A stretch of 64,000 nt of DNA. Origin: Akkermansia muciniphila. GTDB lineage: Bacteria; Verrucomicrobiota; Verrucomicrobiia; Limisphaerales; F1-80-MAGS106. The position numbers and the translations under genes were made by a program. Every line of letters begins with the position of its first letter. The stretch's first letter is position 1. The notes beneath the pieces were generated by a model. It was not told where the DNA came from, searched no databases, and was given only the letters and a program-made list of their open reading frames with translations. This document shows, in pieces, positions 9,501-16,322 of the stretch. Location: assembly GCA_945865375.1 (NCBI GenBank), contig CAMBEJ010000005.1, forward strand, positions 1 through 64,000, written 5' to 3'.

Positions 9501-9900
9501 CATGGTAGGCCGTGGCGAGGGCGCTGCAGTTGGCGTCATGAACACCCTGCTGAACTTGCTCCCGCTGAAAAGCGTCCACGGCTTCTTCGAACCGGCGTTC
9601 GAGCAAATGTGAAAACCCTTCAAACGAAATCAGCCCCCGCGTGCGCGAAAGCCGACCAGGAACGTGAAACCTGAAGATCGCATGCAACAAGTTCAGAGCT
9701 CTGACACGCTCATAAAGATTCAAGCTCGCCCGACGGAACCGGTCCAGCAACCGCGCCTCCTCAAGCAGCGAAGCGAGGTCAAGTCCTCCGCACACGCTCT
9801 CCACGGGAAGGTTCCGAACCTCGGGGTCCGCGCTCGTGATGATCTCTACAAATCGGCTGTTCATATCGTCGGGGAATCCGTGGCCACAACACCGGTTCAC
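6541..9900 (-). CDS. GHMP-kinase-like / UTP-sugar-1-phosphate uridylyltransferase fusion
   Basis: A 1119-residue two-part enzyme. Residues about 170-640 resemble the fucokinase branch of GHMP kinases: motif 2 is the degenerate PKGSRLAVST (325-334), followed by GGSGGGWQDSGG (377-388) and a motif-3-like GGMSGGGMGF (540-549). Residues about 735-1110 resemble UDP-sugar/UDP-N-acetylglucosamine pyrophosphorylases, with the nucleotide loop LAGGAGSRW (751-759) and VKALNPFF (766-773). The likely job is to phosphorylate a sugar and form a UDP-sugar; the sugar is unknown. The order, kinase first, is the reverse of Bacteroides FKP. The start ATG overlaps the stop of the upstream uridylyltransferase by 4 nt, so the two are co-translated. 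Confidence 0.75.
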   Translation of the reverse strand: MNRCCGHGFPDDMNSRFVEIITSADPEVRNLPVESVCGGLDLASLLEEARLLDRFRRASLNLYERVRALNLLHAIFRFHVPGRLSRTRGLISFEGFSHLLERRFEEAVDAFQREQVQQGVHDANCSALATAYHELALQTLADQVRRSVREVAGNQWMFRMGHPSDHPLRIRSELLLPGKVTGLFPVLAERTPVRMDLSHSCWSDIFFLGMDYPEGARVLNVSIDLGVRGRDALPIPPIQTFLRVLDEPVLKLTSVDLNGRATVRDFAEVFDFARDHLGLVKSAVIASGLVPPGIEGASQPLKDLLERMVGPGLGLEIVSQVNDIPKGSRLAVSTNLLASIIALCMRATGQIKALTGMMDEDERRLVAARAILGEWMGGSGGGWQDSGGVWPGIKLIEGALAGPNDPEHGVSRGRLLPEHRVIGIEEISEESRERLQRSLVLVHGGMAQNVGPILEMVSGKYLVRAKVEWEARLEAGRIFEEILEALRAGDIRRLGAATTRNFFGPIQSVVPWVTNEFTETLIEKCQDRFGENFWGFWMLGGMSGGGMGFIFAPDSKTAGQDFLAGAMLSLKKSLERALPFAMDPVVYEFAINPSGTASVLLEDHRALLTPGYYALTLPADIRGDAQQLTPQRRKELDLFSLACRAGGDLEGVMPALFDRLLPRFDSSQSKTQNLSEMLVENGFDAAQHEQIRADLKSGRTGLAHNRLSVNVRITDVESGDVTPWEDMAGSVGVVAAGEALLREGRVGVVTLAGGAGSRWTQGAGVVKALNPFFRFAGKHRSFLEVHIAKSRLAGARFGKPPVHFITTSYLTHYAIETFLRERDQFAYEGAVVFSPGKSIGLRLVPMVRDLVFAWEETAHQKLDAQKQKVRESLHAALMGWARGAGEGSDYVDNLPSQCLHPVGHWFEFVNLLRNGSLASVLERNPNLDFLLLHNIDTLGANLDPALLGWHAQSGAALSFEVISRRVDDRGGGLARVDGKPRLVEGLAMPREEAEFDLSYYNTLTTWIDLDRTLAVFELTRSNLGDPALVGEAVRRLAARMPTYITLKDVKKRWGNGQEDIFPVAQFEKLWGDMTTLPELDCRFLAVPRARGQQLKDPSQLDGWLRDGSAAQVEALCKWT

Positions 9901-10742
9901 CCACGGCTGGCAACCATCTCCACAATGCGTGAGAGCAACTCTTCACGATCGCGTCCCGACATGCCAAGCGCCAGTTGTGCGATCCATAGCCCATACTTTT
10001 CACCTATGTCATACCGCGACCCGTTCAGTTCCGCGGCAAGGTAGCGCTCCTTTCGCGCCAGCACCGCAAGCGCCGGAGAAAGGGCGATGGAAGACCCCGC
10101 TTCCAGGGTTCGAAGCTGATCCTGCAGGATCTCAAAAATGCCGGGCGTCAGCACGTGCATCCCGAAAAAACACAGGTAATGGCCGACGCGAAGCCCGGGA
10201 ACAATCAGCTTGCGCTCGGCTTCGGTCGGGCTTGGTTTCTCCACCACTTCATCGATCTGGTAGAGGGCTGCGGCACCCGGCACCCGGCGTCCGCCTACCG
10301 TTCCATAATAGGGCAGCAACCGCTCCCTCGTCGCTTGAACTGCTGAAACGGAGCACGATTCGGAAGCGGCGATGCGGACGAGCTGGCGAGCGCATCGGGT
10401 GGATTCGTGGCTCACATAAAGGTGGTCCCCAACCATGTGCAAAAAGGGAGACGGCCCAACCCATTCCCGGGCGCTCAACAGCGCATGACCATAACCGAGT
10501 GCCTCCCGTTGCTCGATGAACATGAGATGCGAGGCAAGCGGACCCGCAGCGGCGCGGTAGGCGTCCTGATCCCCAGGGCACACAACCAGGGCCACCTCTT
10601 CCACCCCGGCATCCAGCGCCTCCTCCAGCAGGATGCGAAGCGCCGACTTCGACCCGGCATCTCGGTCAACGAGGCTCTGGAGCGCGAGAGAACGCTGTTT
10701 TCGACCGGCCGCAGTAATCACCGCTTTTGGAATCTTACCCAT
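9897..10742 (-). CDS. GalU-like UTP--sugar-1-phosphate uridylyltransferase
   Basis: A 281-residue nucleotidyltransferase. The N-terminal loop is degenerate (AVITAAGRKQRSLALQSL, where classical GalU has GxGTRxLPxTK), but the DAGSKSALRILLEEALDAGV part, PGDQDAY, the HMVGDHLYV metal-binding strand and VVEKPSPTEAE fit the GalU/NTP_transferase fold. It probably makes UDP-glucose or a related sugar. It lies 7 bp after mlaD and overlaps the kinase/uridylyltransferase fusion by 4 nt. Two uridylyltransferases in a row suggest a shared nucleotide-sugar pathway. The altered loop could also mean a different nucleotide or sugar. Confidence 0.75.
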   Translation of the reverse strand: MGKIPKAVITAAGRKQRSLALQSLVDRDAGSKSALRILLEEALDAGVEEVALVVCPGDQDAYRAAAGPLASHLMFIEQREALGYGHALLSAREWVGPSPFLHMVGDHLYVSHESTRCARQLVRIAASESCSVSAVQATRERLLPYYGTVGGRRVPGAAALYQIDEVVEKPSPTEAERKLIVPGLRVGHYLCFFGMHVLTPGIFEILQDQLRTLEAGSSIALSPALAVLARKERYLAAELNGSRYDIGEKYGLWIAQLALGMSGRDREELLSRIVEMVASRG

Positions 10743-10749
10743 TTTTTAC

Positions 10750-11883
10750 CTAGTTTTTGCGGGGTTGCAGCCCCGGTTTCGGCGGTGCCGGACGTCTGGC
10801 GGGCGCGTTGGTCCGCTCCGCCTTGAAAGCGCTTCGGAGAAGCCAGTGTCTCTTCAACCCCTGCAGCAGATCGTCGGCATGGATGACGGCCGCCGAGATG
10901 CCCGCGAGCATGTTGGTGTTGGCCTGCACTTGGGAATGGAGGTTGCTGGTCATGCCAGCGAGATTTTCCAGCACCGGGAGCAGATTTGTCAAAGCCTGAT
11001 GGAGATCCTGACGTGTTTGCACGATAAGCAAGTCCGTCTCACCCACCGTCTTATCCGCTTTATCCAACGTCCCTCCGACCTTGTCCAGGGCGACCTCAAC
11101 ACGCTGGTTCAGGTTCGTCGGGATCAACCATTCTCCCAAGGAACCCTGCCTGTTTGTCAACCCCTCGGTGATCAGCTGAAGATGGGCCAAAGACGGCTTC
11201 AACCCCTCCACAGTCCCATTCAGGTTTGCGGTCAGCCGGACGGCATTCGTGAGCACCTGGTGTATTTGGTTTGTCAAAGAAAGCACACCCGGCAGGGCTT
11301 CCTTCACCACGCCCACCATGCGCGTCAACTCCTCGGGGAGTGACTCCGATTCGACCATCATCAGCTCGAACTTGCTGTTTTGAACAACCGGCTTATAAAT
11401 CTGACTGTCCTTGAGGGTGACCAAGATCGCCACGGGACTGAGATCTTTCCCCAGATTATAGGTTGCCTTCCCAGTGCGACCGCGAGTCACTTCCAGGAAC
11501 CGGTTGCCGAGAAAATCACCTGAGTTGAGCCGCACCTTCGAGTCCGACCAAAGATAGCCATAATACGGTTCCCAGATGCGAAATTCCACGTACATGTCGT
11601 GATTAAAATCATCGGCCGGAGTGGGATCAATCAGGGTGATTTCACCCACGTTCAAGCCCATCAACTTCACGGGGTCCCCCACCTTCATCCCGGTTGCCGT
11701 GCGCGTATAGGTGTAATAGTAAGCCTTGGCTTTGAACCACCCCTTGGTCTTGGCAACGTGAAAAACATAGAACCCGAACCCCAGGAAAAACAGGAGCACG
11801 GCAAACCCTAGAAACCAGCCCACGGTTTTTTCAACGCGGCTGAGCCGGGTACGAAGTTGGGGGGTTAGATCATGCAACGCCAT
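10750..11883 (-). CDS. mlaD: MlaD-type MCE protein, ABC lipid-transport substrate-binding subunit
   Basis: A 377-residue membrane-anchored periplasmic protein. One transmembrane helix (about residues 22-42, GWFLGFAVLLFFLGFGFYVF) precedes the MCE domain, with TGMKVGDPVKLMGLNVGEIT as the conserved core. A long helical C-terminal part (about 180-340) has repeated Asn/Thr-rich heptads and would form the coiled tube seen in longer MCE proteins. MCE hexamers shuttle phospholipids between membranes. The ATG at 11883 is chosen because it lies 8 bp after the mlaF stop and just ahead of the membrane helix; a longer frame would run into mlaF. Part of the maf-mlaEFD operon. Confidence 0.88.
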   Translation of the reverse strand: MALHDLTPQLRTRLSRVEKTVGWFLGFAVLLFFLGFGFYVFHVAKTKGWFKAKAYYYTYTRTATGMKVGDPVKLMGLNVGEITLIDPTPADDFNHDMYVEFRIWEPYYGYLWSDSKVRLNSGDFLGNRFLEVTRGRTGKATYNLGKDLSPVAILVTLKDSQIYKPVVQNSKFELMMVESESLPEELTRMVGVVKEALPGVLSLTNQIHQVLTNAVRLTANLNGTVEGLKPSLAHLQLITEGLTNRQGSLGEWLIPTNLNQRVEVALDKVGGTLDKADKTVGETDLLIVQTRQDLHQALTNLLPVLENLAGMTSNLHSQVQANTNMLAGISAAVIHADDLLQGLKRHWLLRSAFKAERTNAPARRPAPPKPGLQPRKN

Positions 11884-11891
11884 GGCAATTC

Positions 11892-12656
11892 CTACAGCTC
11901 CTGTCTGACAACCTCGCTTTGCGTCCACCTTCCATCCCTGAGGAAAGTGAATTGGCAACCCGATTCTTTCCACGGCACCGGATCCTCGGCCGTTGCCAAC
12001 ACCGTCATCGGAATCCCTCCAAACCACGCATGCCCTTTGGCAAGGCTGCTCAAGAACCCAACCCACCAGGCAGCTTGTTCGTGGTCAAGACCGACAAGCG
12101 GATTGTCCAGCAGCAGAAACCCTGGCTTCGTCGCCAACGCCCGGGCCAGCCCAACCCGGGGCCTCCAGTTGCGTCCAATTCTCCCGGGAAGCCGGTCTCT
12201 CAACTGCGAAATCCCAACCAAATCCAACAGCTCCCTCACCGGCTTCTCGACTTCTTTGAACGTCTGATTCTGATGGTAGCACAGGGGCAGGGCCACATTT
12301 TCATACACCGACATTTGCGGAAACAATCGGCTGCCCTCCTCAAAAACGAGCCCCATTTTTCGGCGTAGATCCACCCAATCATCCCCGCGAAGAGCCGCCG
12401 TATCGCGGCCAAAAAGACGGACGACCCCAGCGCCAGGCAGCGCAAACCCGGCGAGGGTTTCAATGAGTCGGCTTTTCCCGCTTCCGGCAGCACCCACCAC
12501 CACGCGGTAATCGCCCTCGCAAAGCGTGCAGCTCAGGGATTCGAATTCCGCACCCTCCGCCAACCCGGAAGTCGTCAGGCGCAAGCCCTGAAGTTCGGCC
12601 ACAAAATCCGCTTTATCGCTGGTGGGAGGGTTCATCGGTTGAACGATCGAATTCAA
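11892..12656 (-). CDS. mlaF: MlaF-type ABC transporter ATPase with altered active site
   Basis: A 254-residue ABC ATPase. Walker A is GAAGSGKS. The signature motif is not LSGGQ but RIGRNW, inside RIGRNWRPRVGLARALATK. Walker B is FLLLDNPLVG, so the catalytic Glu that normally follows the Asp is Asn. The usual Q-loop Gln is also replaced (GLVFEEGS). The FVGQDP-type end of MlaF is kept as LVGLD. It probably powers the MlaE permease, but hydrolysis may be slow or regulatory. The frame begins with TTG overlapping the mlaE stop by 4 nt; an ATG at 12635 is an alternative start. Confidence 0.8.
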   Translation of the reverse strand: MNSIVQPMNPPTSDKADFVAELQGLRLTTSGLAEGAEFESLSCTLCEGDYRVVVGAAGSGKSRLIETLAGFALPGAGVVRLFGRDTAALRGDDWVDLRRKMGLVFEEGSRLFPQMSVYENVALPLCYHQNQTFKEVEKPVRELLDLVGISQLRDRLPGRIGRNWRPRVGLARALATKPGFLLLDNPLVGLDHEQAAWWVGFLSSLAKGHAWFGGIPMTVLATAEDPVPWKESGCQFTFLRDGRWTQSEVVRQEL

Positions 12657-13495
12657 ATCAACGTTTGGATCAGAAAAATGCCATCAAACAGCACACAGAG
12701 CACCACGCTCTGCATAACCGCCCTGGTTGTGGCTTCGGAAACTTCCCCCAAAGTCAACGGTCTGGCGAGTCCTTCGTAACAGCAGGTCATCGAAATGACG
12801 CCCCCAAACACCGCGGTTTTTAACGCTAGCAGCGTGAAATCAGACCACTTGAGCGCATCAGCAATTTGTGACAGATACACTCCTGGCGTCAGGGGAACGT
12901 TTTGCAAGAACGCAAACAGATATCCCCCAGCCAGCGACAGCAGGATGGAATACACGGTCAGCGCGAACGTGGACAACGCCATGCCGCACACCCTCGGCAC
13001 TACGAGATAATGCACGGGATCAATGCCGAGGGCCTCCAGCGCTTCCACTTCACCCAAAGCGCGCGATGTCCCCAATTCGATGACCGTCGCCGTCCCGATT
13101 TTGGAAAGCATCAGCAACGCCGTCACCGCAGGCCCTAATTCCCTGATCACCACGGCAACCATGATCGTTCCTGTCAACTCTTGCGCCCCAACCCGGGTCA
13201 GCAGGGCCACGGTTTGCCCAATCACCAGGAACCCGAGGCCCAGCGCCATGAAGGCCGCCATCGGCAACAACCGTACTCCAGCGCGTGTCATCTCGCGCCG
13301 CATCATCGGGTGCATCAACTTCGAGGCCACATTCGACTTCGTGATCATCACGGCAAGTGTGATCAAGAAAAATGCCCCCAGATCCCGCGCCACCAGGATC
13401 AGCCTCAGAAAACTCCTCCCGATCTTTGAAGCGGCCAACCCTGCCCCGCCACGCGAGGCGGCCCAAAAAGACGACTCGTCAACCCGGGTGCTCAT
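12653..13495 (-). CDS. mlaE: MlaE-type ABC lipid-transport permease
   Basis: A 280-residue inner-membrane protein with about five to six hydrophobic segments. The family hallmark is clear: VVIRELGPAVTALLMLSKIG, then ALGEVEALEALGIDPVHYLV and VPRVCGMALSTFALTVYSIL. MlaE dimers work with MlaF and MlaD hexamers in phospholipid transport. The start ATG overlaps the maf stop by 4 nt and the stop overlaps the mlaF start by 4 nt, so all three are translationally coupled. Length is normal for the family (about 260-280). Confidence 0.92.
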   Translation of the reverse strand: MSTRVDESSFWAASRGGAGLAASKIGRSFLRLILVARDLGAFFLITLAVMITKSNVASKLMHPMMRREMTRAGVRLLPMAAFMALGLGFLVIGQTVALLTRVGAQELTGTIMVAVVIRELGPAVTALLMLSKIGTATVIELGTSRALGEVEALEALGIDPVHYLVVPRVCGMALSTFALTVYSILLSLAGGYLFAFLQNVPLTPGVYLSQIADALKWSDFTLLALKTAVFGGVISMTCCYEGLARPLTLGEVSEATTRAVMQSVVLCVLFDGIFLIQTLI

Positions 13496-14145
13496 CGCGG
13501 CTCACCTGCCTGCCTCCCCGGACCCCAGAACCCTAACGCTGCCTTCAATCTCTCCAACGGCAGGCCAACCACATTCGAAAACGACCCCGAAATCTCAGAC
13601 ACAATCAAGCTCCCATGATCCTGGATCGCATACGCGCCCGCCTTGTCCAAAGGTTGAATGCGCCCCAGATACCGCCTGATCGCACCGATCGAGAGCGGCA
13701 ACAGGGTCACGTCGGAGGTTTCCGCGAACACTCGCTGCCTATGTGCCCGCAGGTGAATCAAACAAACACCGGTCACCACTTGGTGCGTTTTCCCCTGAAG
13801 CGCCCTCAGCATGCTCTCAGCCTCCGCCATGTCGCACGGCTTTCCAAAGAGCTTGGCCCCCAAACACACCACCGTGTCGGCCCCAAGCACAACGGAGTCC
13901 GGGAACCGCTTGGCCACCGCGCGCGCCTTGCGATACGCGTTCAATGTCGCCACCTCCCAGGCAGTCAACTGGTTCTCCTCACTCTCCAACGCTTCGCTCG
14001 CCACAACGCGGTGCTGCACCCCTAAAACACCCAACAATTCACCGCGCCTCGGCGAAGTCGATGCCAGAATGATCTCGGGGAAACCTTGATCCCCGCTTTT
14101 AAAGGGGTCCCCGCTGACATCCGATTCCTGACACGCCTTCGCCAT
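13492..14145 (-). CDS. maf: Maf-family nucleoside triphosphate pyrophosphatase
   Basis: A 217-residue Maf protein, which hydrolyses dTTP/UTP or modified nucleotides and affects septum formation. The signature LASTSPRRGELL (residues 27-38), the VVLGADTVVCLGAKLFGKP block and HQVVTGVCLI are all present, as is the C-terminal DKAGAYAIQDHGSLI and FSNVVGLPLERL. The N-terminus is about 20 residues longer than usual, so an internal start is possible. It is the first gene of the maf-mlaEFD-uridylyltransferase operon, with the next gene overlapping by 4 nt. Confidence 0.93.
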   Translation of the reverse strand: MAKACQESDVSGDPFKSGDQGFPEIILASTSPRRGELLGVLGVQHRVVASEALESEENQLTAWEVATLNAYRKARAVAKRFPDSVVLGADTVVCLGAKLFGKPCDMAEAESMLRALQGKTHQVVTGVCLIHLRAHRQRVFAETSDVTLLPLSIGAIRRYLGRIQPLDKAGAYAIQDHGSLIVSEISGSFSNVVGLPLERLKAALGFWGPGRQAGEPR

Positions 14146-14260
14146 TCCTCAACATTACCCACACCACGGTCCACTGGCAACTCCTGGCTCTGTCGTGGCA
14201 CAGAACTGCCATGGTTGTTGACAAAGTCGATCTGCGTGCCTTCGCGCCGTGCAGTCACAG

Positions 14261-14335
14261 AGTGGCAGCGGCGTCTCGCCGCTGAAATTCGTTGTCCAAG
14301 CCTTTGGGTAAAGAGGCGAGACGCCTCTTCCACTT
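14261..14335. repeat. GTGGCAG palindromic repeat family, copy 1
   Basis: The left arm AGTGGCAGCGGCGTCTCGCC (from 14261) and right arm GGCGAGACGCCTCTTCCACT (14314-14333) form an inverted repeat with a 30-nt spacer; each arm is itself a small palindrome. Related copies lie at 25122-25185, 42920-42998 and 51486-51546. The rest of the 14146-14489 gap holds nothing recognised. Confidence 0.7.
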
Positions 14336-14489
14336 TCTTCACCCTCGCCAAAAGGCTTGCTTTGTCCACTCTGCCAAACTGGGAAACACCGGTGCCACGA
14401 CTTTGTCGACAGCCATGACAGAACGGCTGCATTGCAAAAGGTTCGCTTGCGTTAAGCTCGCGCTTGTGAAAAATTTCACGAACTTGTCT

Positions 14490-15581
14490 ATGGCACATGT
14501 CAAATTGCATATTCCGGGCCCCGTTGAGGTGAGTGAAAAAACTTTTGCAGCGTTCTGTTCCCCAATGGTGGGTCACCGGGGCCAGGCTTTTAAAGATCTC
14601 TACGCAAGCATCCAGCCCCGGCTTCAGACGCTCTTTCACACCCGCCAGCTTGTGTATCTCAGCACGTCGTCCGCCTGGGGAGTGATGGAGGGGGCCCTCC
14701 GCAACCTCGTGACAAAAAAAGTTTTATGCTGCATGTGCGGCGCTTTTTCCGACAAATGGTTGGAGGTGGCGCGCCGCTGCGGCAAGGAGGCCGAAGGCCT
14801 GCAGGTCGAGTGGGGCCAACCCGTTCGAGCGGAGCTTGTTGACGCGAAATTGGCCACCGGGGCGTTCGACGCGCTGACTCTGATCCACAACGAAACGTCG
14901 ACCGGCACGATGAGTCCGTTGACGGAGATCGCGGCGCTCAAAAAAAAGTATCCTGAGGTTCTGTTCATCGTGGATGCGGTGAGCTCGCTGAGCGCCGTCG
15001 AGATCGACTTTGACTCCTTCGGGATCGATGTGCTGCTAGCGGGCACTCAGAAGGCCTTCGCGATGCCGCCTGGCCTGACTCTTTTTGCGTGTTCGCCAGC
15101 AGCCTTGGAAAAGGCGGCTACCGTGGAGGATCGCGGGTATTATTTCGATTTCGTCGAGTTTCAAAAAAACGCCGAGCAACACATGACCCCGAGCACTCCC
15201 AGCATCGGACACGTTTATGCTTTGGCATCGAAACTGGACGATTTCTTTGCGGAGGGTCTCGAAGCCCGATACGCACGACATCTGTCCCTGGCGGTTAAAA
15301 CTCGGGATTGGGCGTCGTCGCGTGGTTTTACCCTCTTCCCTGAGCCGGGCTTCGAGTCAGTGACTTTGACCTGTGTGAATAACGGAGCAAAGCAAGGGGG
15401 CAGAGTGGTCGACGCGGCAAAGCTACAAAAACTTGTCAAAGACCAGGGCATCCTGATCGACGGCGGCTACGGGAAGATCAAAGGGACCACATTCCGACTG
15501 TCCAGCATGGGGGACGAGACCGAGGCGACGATGCAACGACTTTACGACGCCTTGGACGAGGCGCTGAAAAAAATGCCTTGA
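14490..15581 (+). CDS. Class V PLP-dependent aminotransferase (alanine-glyoxylate/serine-pyruvate type)
   Basis: A 363-residue fold-type I aminotransferase. The glycine-rich start HIPGPVEVSE and SPMVGHRGQAFKDLY are typical of the alanine-glyoxylate and serine-pyruvate group. The cofactor Asp lies in LFIVDAVSSLSAVEIDFD and the Schiff-base Lys in LAGTQKAFAMPPG. The C-terminal DQGILIDGGYGKIKGTTFR closes the active site. It probably exchanges amino groups between serine or alanine and a 2-oxo acid, and in some bacteria relatives serve as phosphoserine or aspartate aminotransferase. The ATG at 14490 is chosen because homology begins there; the upstream part of the frame is the palindromic repeat. 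Confidence 0.85.
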   Translation: MAHVKLHIPGPVEVSEKTFAAFCSPMVGHRGQAFKDLYASIQPRLQTLFHTRQLVYLSTSSAWGVMEGALRNLVTKKVLCCMCGAFSDKWLEVARRCGKEAEGLQVEWGQPVRAELVDAKLATGAFDALTLIHNETSTGTMSPLTEIAALKKKYPEVLFIVDAVSSLSAVEIDFDSFGIDVLLAGTQKAFAMPPGLTLFACSPAALEKAATVEDRGYYFDFVEFQKNAEQHMTPSTPSIGHVYALASKLDDFFAEGLEARYARHLSLAVKTRDWASSRGFTLFPEPGFESVTLTCVNNGAKQGGRVVDAAKLQKLVKDQGILIDGGYGKIKGTTFRLSSMGDETEATMQRLYDALDEALKKMP

Positions 15582-15631
15582 GAAGTCTGGGCAAAAAGAA
15601 CCTCCAATTCTTTTGCTGGTTCTTTTGCCTG

Positions 15632-15736
15632 GGAGCGCGGCCTTCAGGCTGCGGCCTGCCCGTCAGAGAAGGGGCGTGGAATGCGCCGATGCGTGAATGA
15701 AATAAGTGGGTTCCTGCAGCCTGAAGGCCGCGCTCC
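15632..15736. repeat. GGAGCGCGG inverted-repeat element
   Basis: A perfect 21-bp inverted repeat, beginning GGAGCGCGGCCTTCAGG at 15632-15652 and ending at 15716-15736, surrounds a 63-bp centre. There is no T-run, so a terminator is unlikely. The element sits between convergent genes (aminotransferase and Lrp-type regulator). Its GGAGCGCGGC core also occurs in the 5305-5475 element. Confidence 0.75.
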
Positions 15737-15763
15737 TGTTCGCACCGGACATTCCGCGAGGCC

Positions 15764-16243
15764 TCAAGGTGTCACGGCCAACCGTTCCTCATCGAGTTCC
15801 CGCTTCATCAGCACACCTTGTTCCTTGTAAGGCTTGAGCATGAAATGAGTAGCGGTGGAAAGAACCCCCTGAATCGTCGCGAGCTTTTCCGAGACGAACG
15901 AGGCGACCTCTCTCAGGTTGCCTCCCTCGACCACCACGAGCAGATCGTAGCCGCCCGACATCAAATGACAGGAATGCACCTCCGTGTATTTGGCGATGCG
16001 TTCGGCCAGGCGATCGAATCCCCCGCCCCGTTCCGGAGTGATCTTGACCTCAATCACAGCCCGCACCGTGTTCAGTCCCAAGGGTTCCTCATTCAGCACC
16101 GCGCGGTAAGCCAGGATGATTTGATCGTCCTCGTAGCGTTTGATCTTGGAACGTACCTCGTCTTCCGTCACACCCAGCATGGCCGCCAGGTCTGTGGGTT
16201 TCAACGAAGCGTTCGTGCGCAATAATTTCAACAACGGATCCAT
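15764..16243 (-). CDS. Lrp/AsnC-family transcriptional regulator
   Basis: A 159-residue regulator. Residues about 1-60 form the AsnC-type winged helix (LKPTDLAAMLGVTEDEVRSK then RYEDDQIILAYRAVLN). Residues about 65-145 form the RAM ligand-binding domain (VRAVIEVKITPERGGGFDRL, then HLMSGGYDLLVVVEGGN). Such proteins sense amino acids and control amino-acid metabolism. It is convergent with the class V aminotransferase gene, a plausible but unproven target. Length is normal. Confidence 0.9.
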   Translation of the reverse strand: MDPLLKLLRTNASLKPTDLAAMLGVTEDEVRSKIKRYEDDQIILAYRAVLNEEPLGLNTVRAVIEVKITPERGGGFDRLAERIAKYTEVHSCHLMSGGYDLLVVVEGGNLREVASFVSEKLATIQGVLSTATHFMLKPYKEQGVLMKRELDEERLAVTP

Positions 16244-16322
16244 GCCCGCATGTAACCACGATCACGGGTGGTCGCAACAGTTTATTTTGGAACTGGTTCT
16301 CGAAAGCGTCTAAGCTTGTCCT

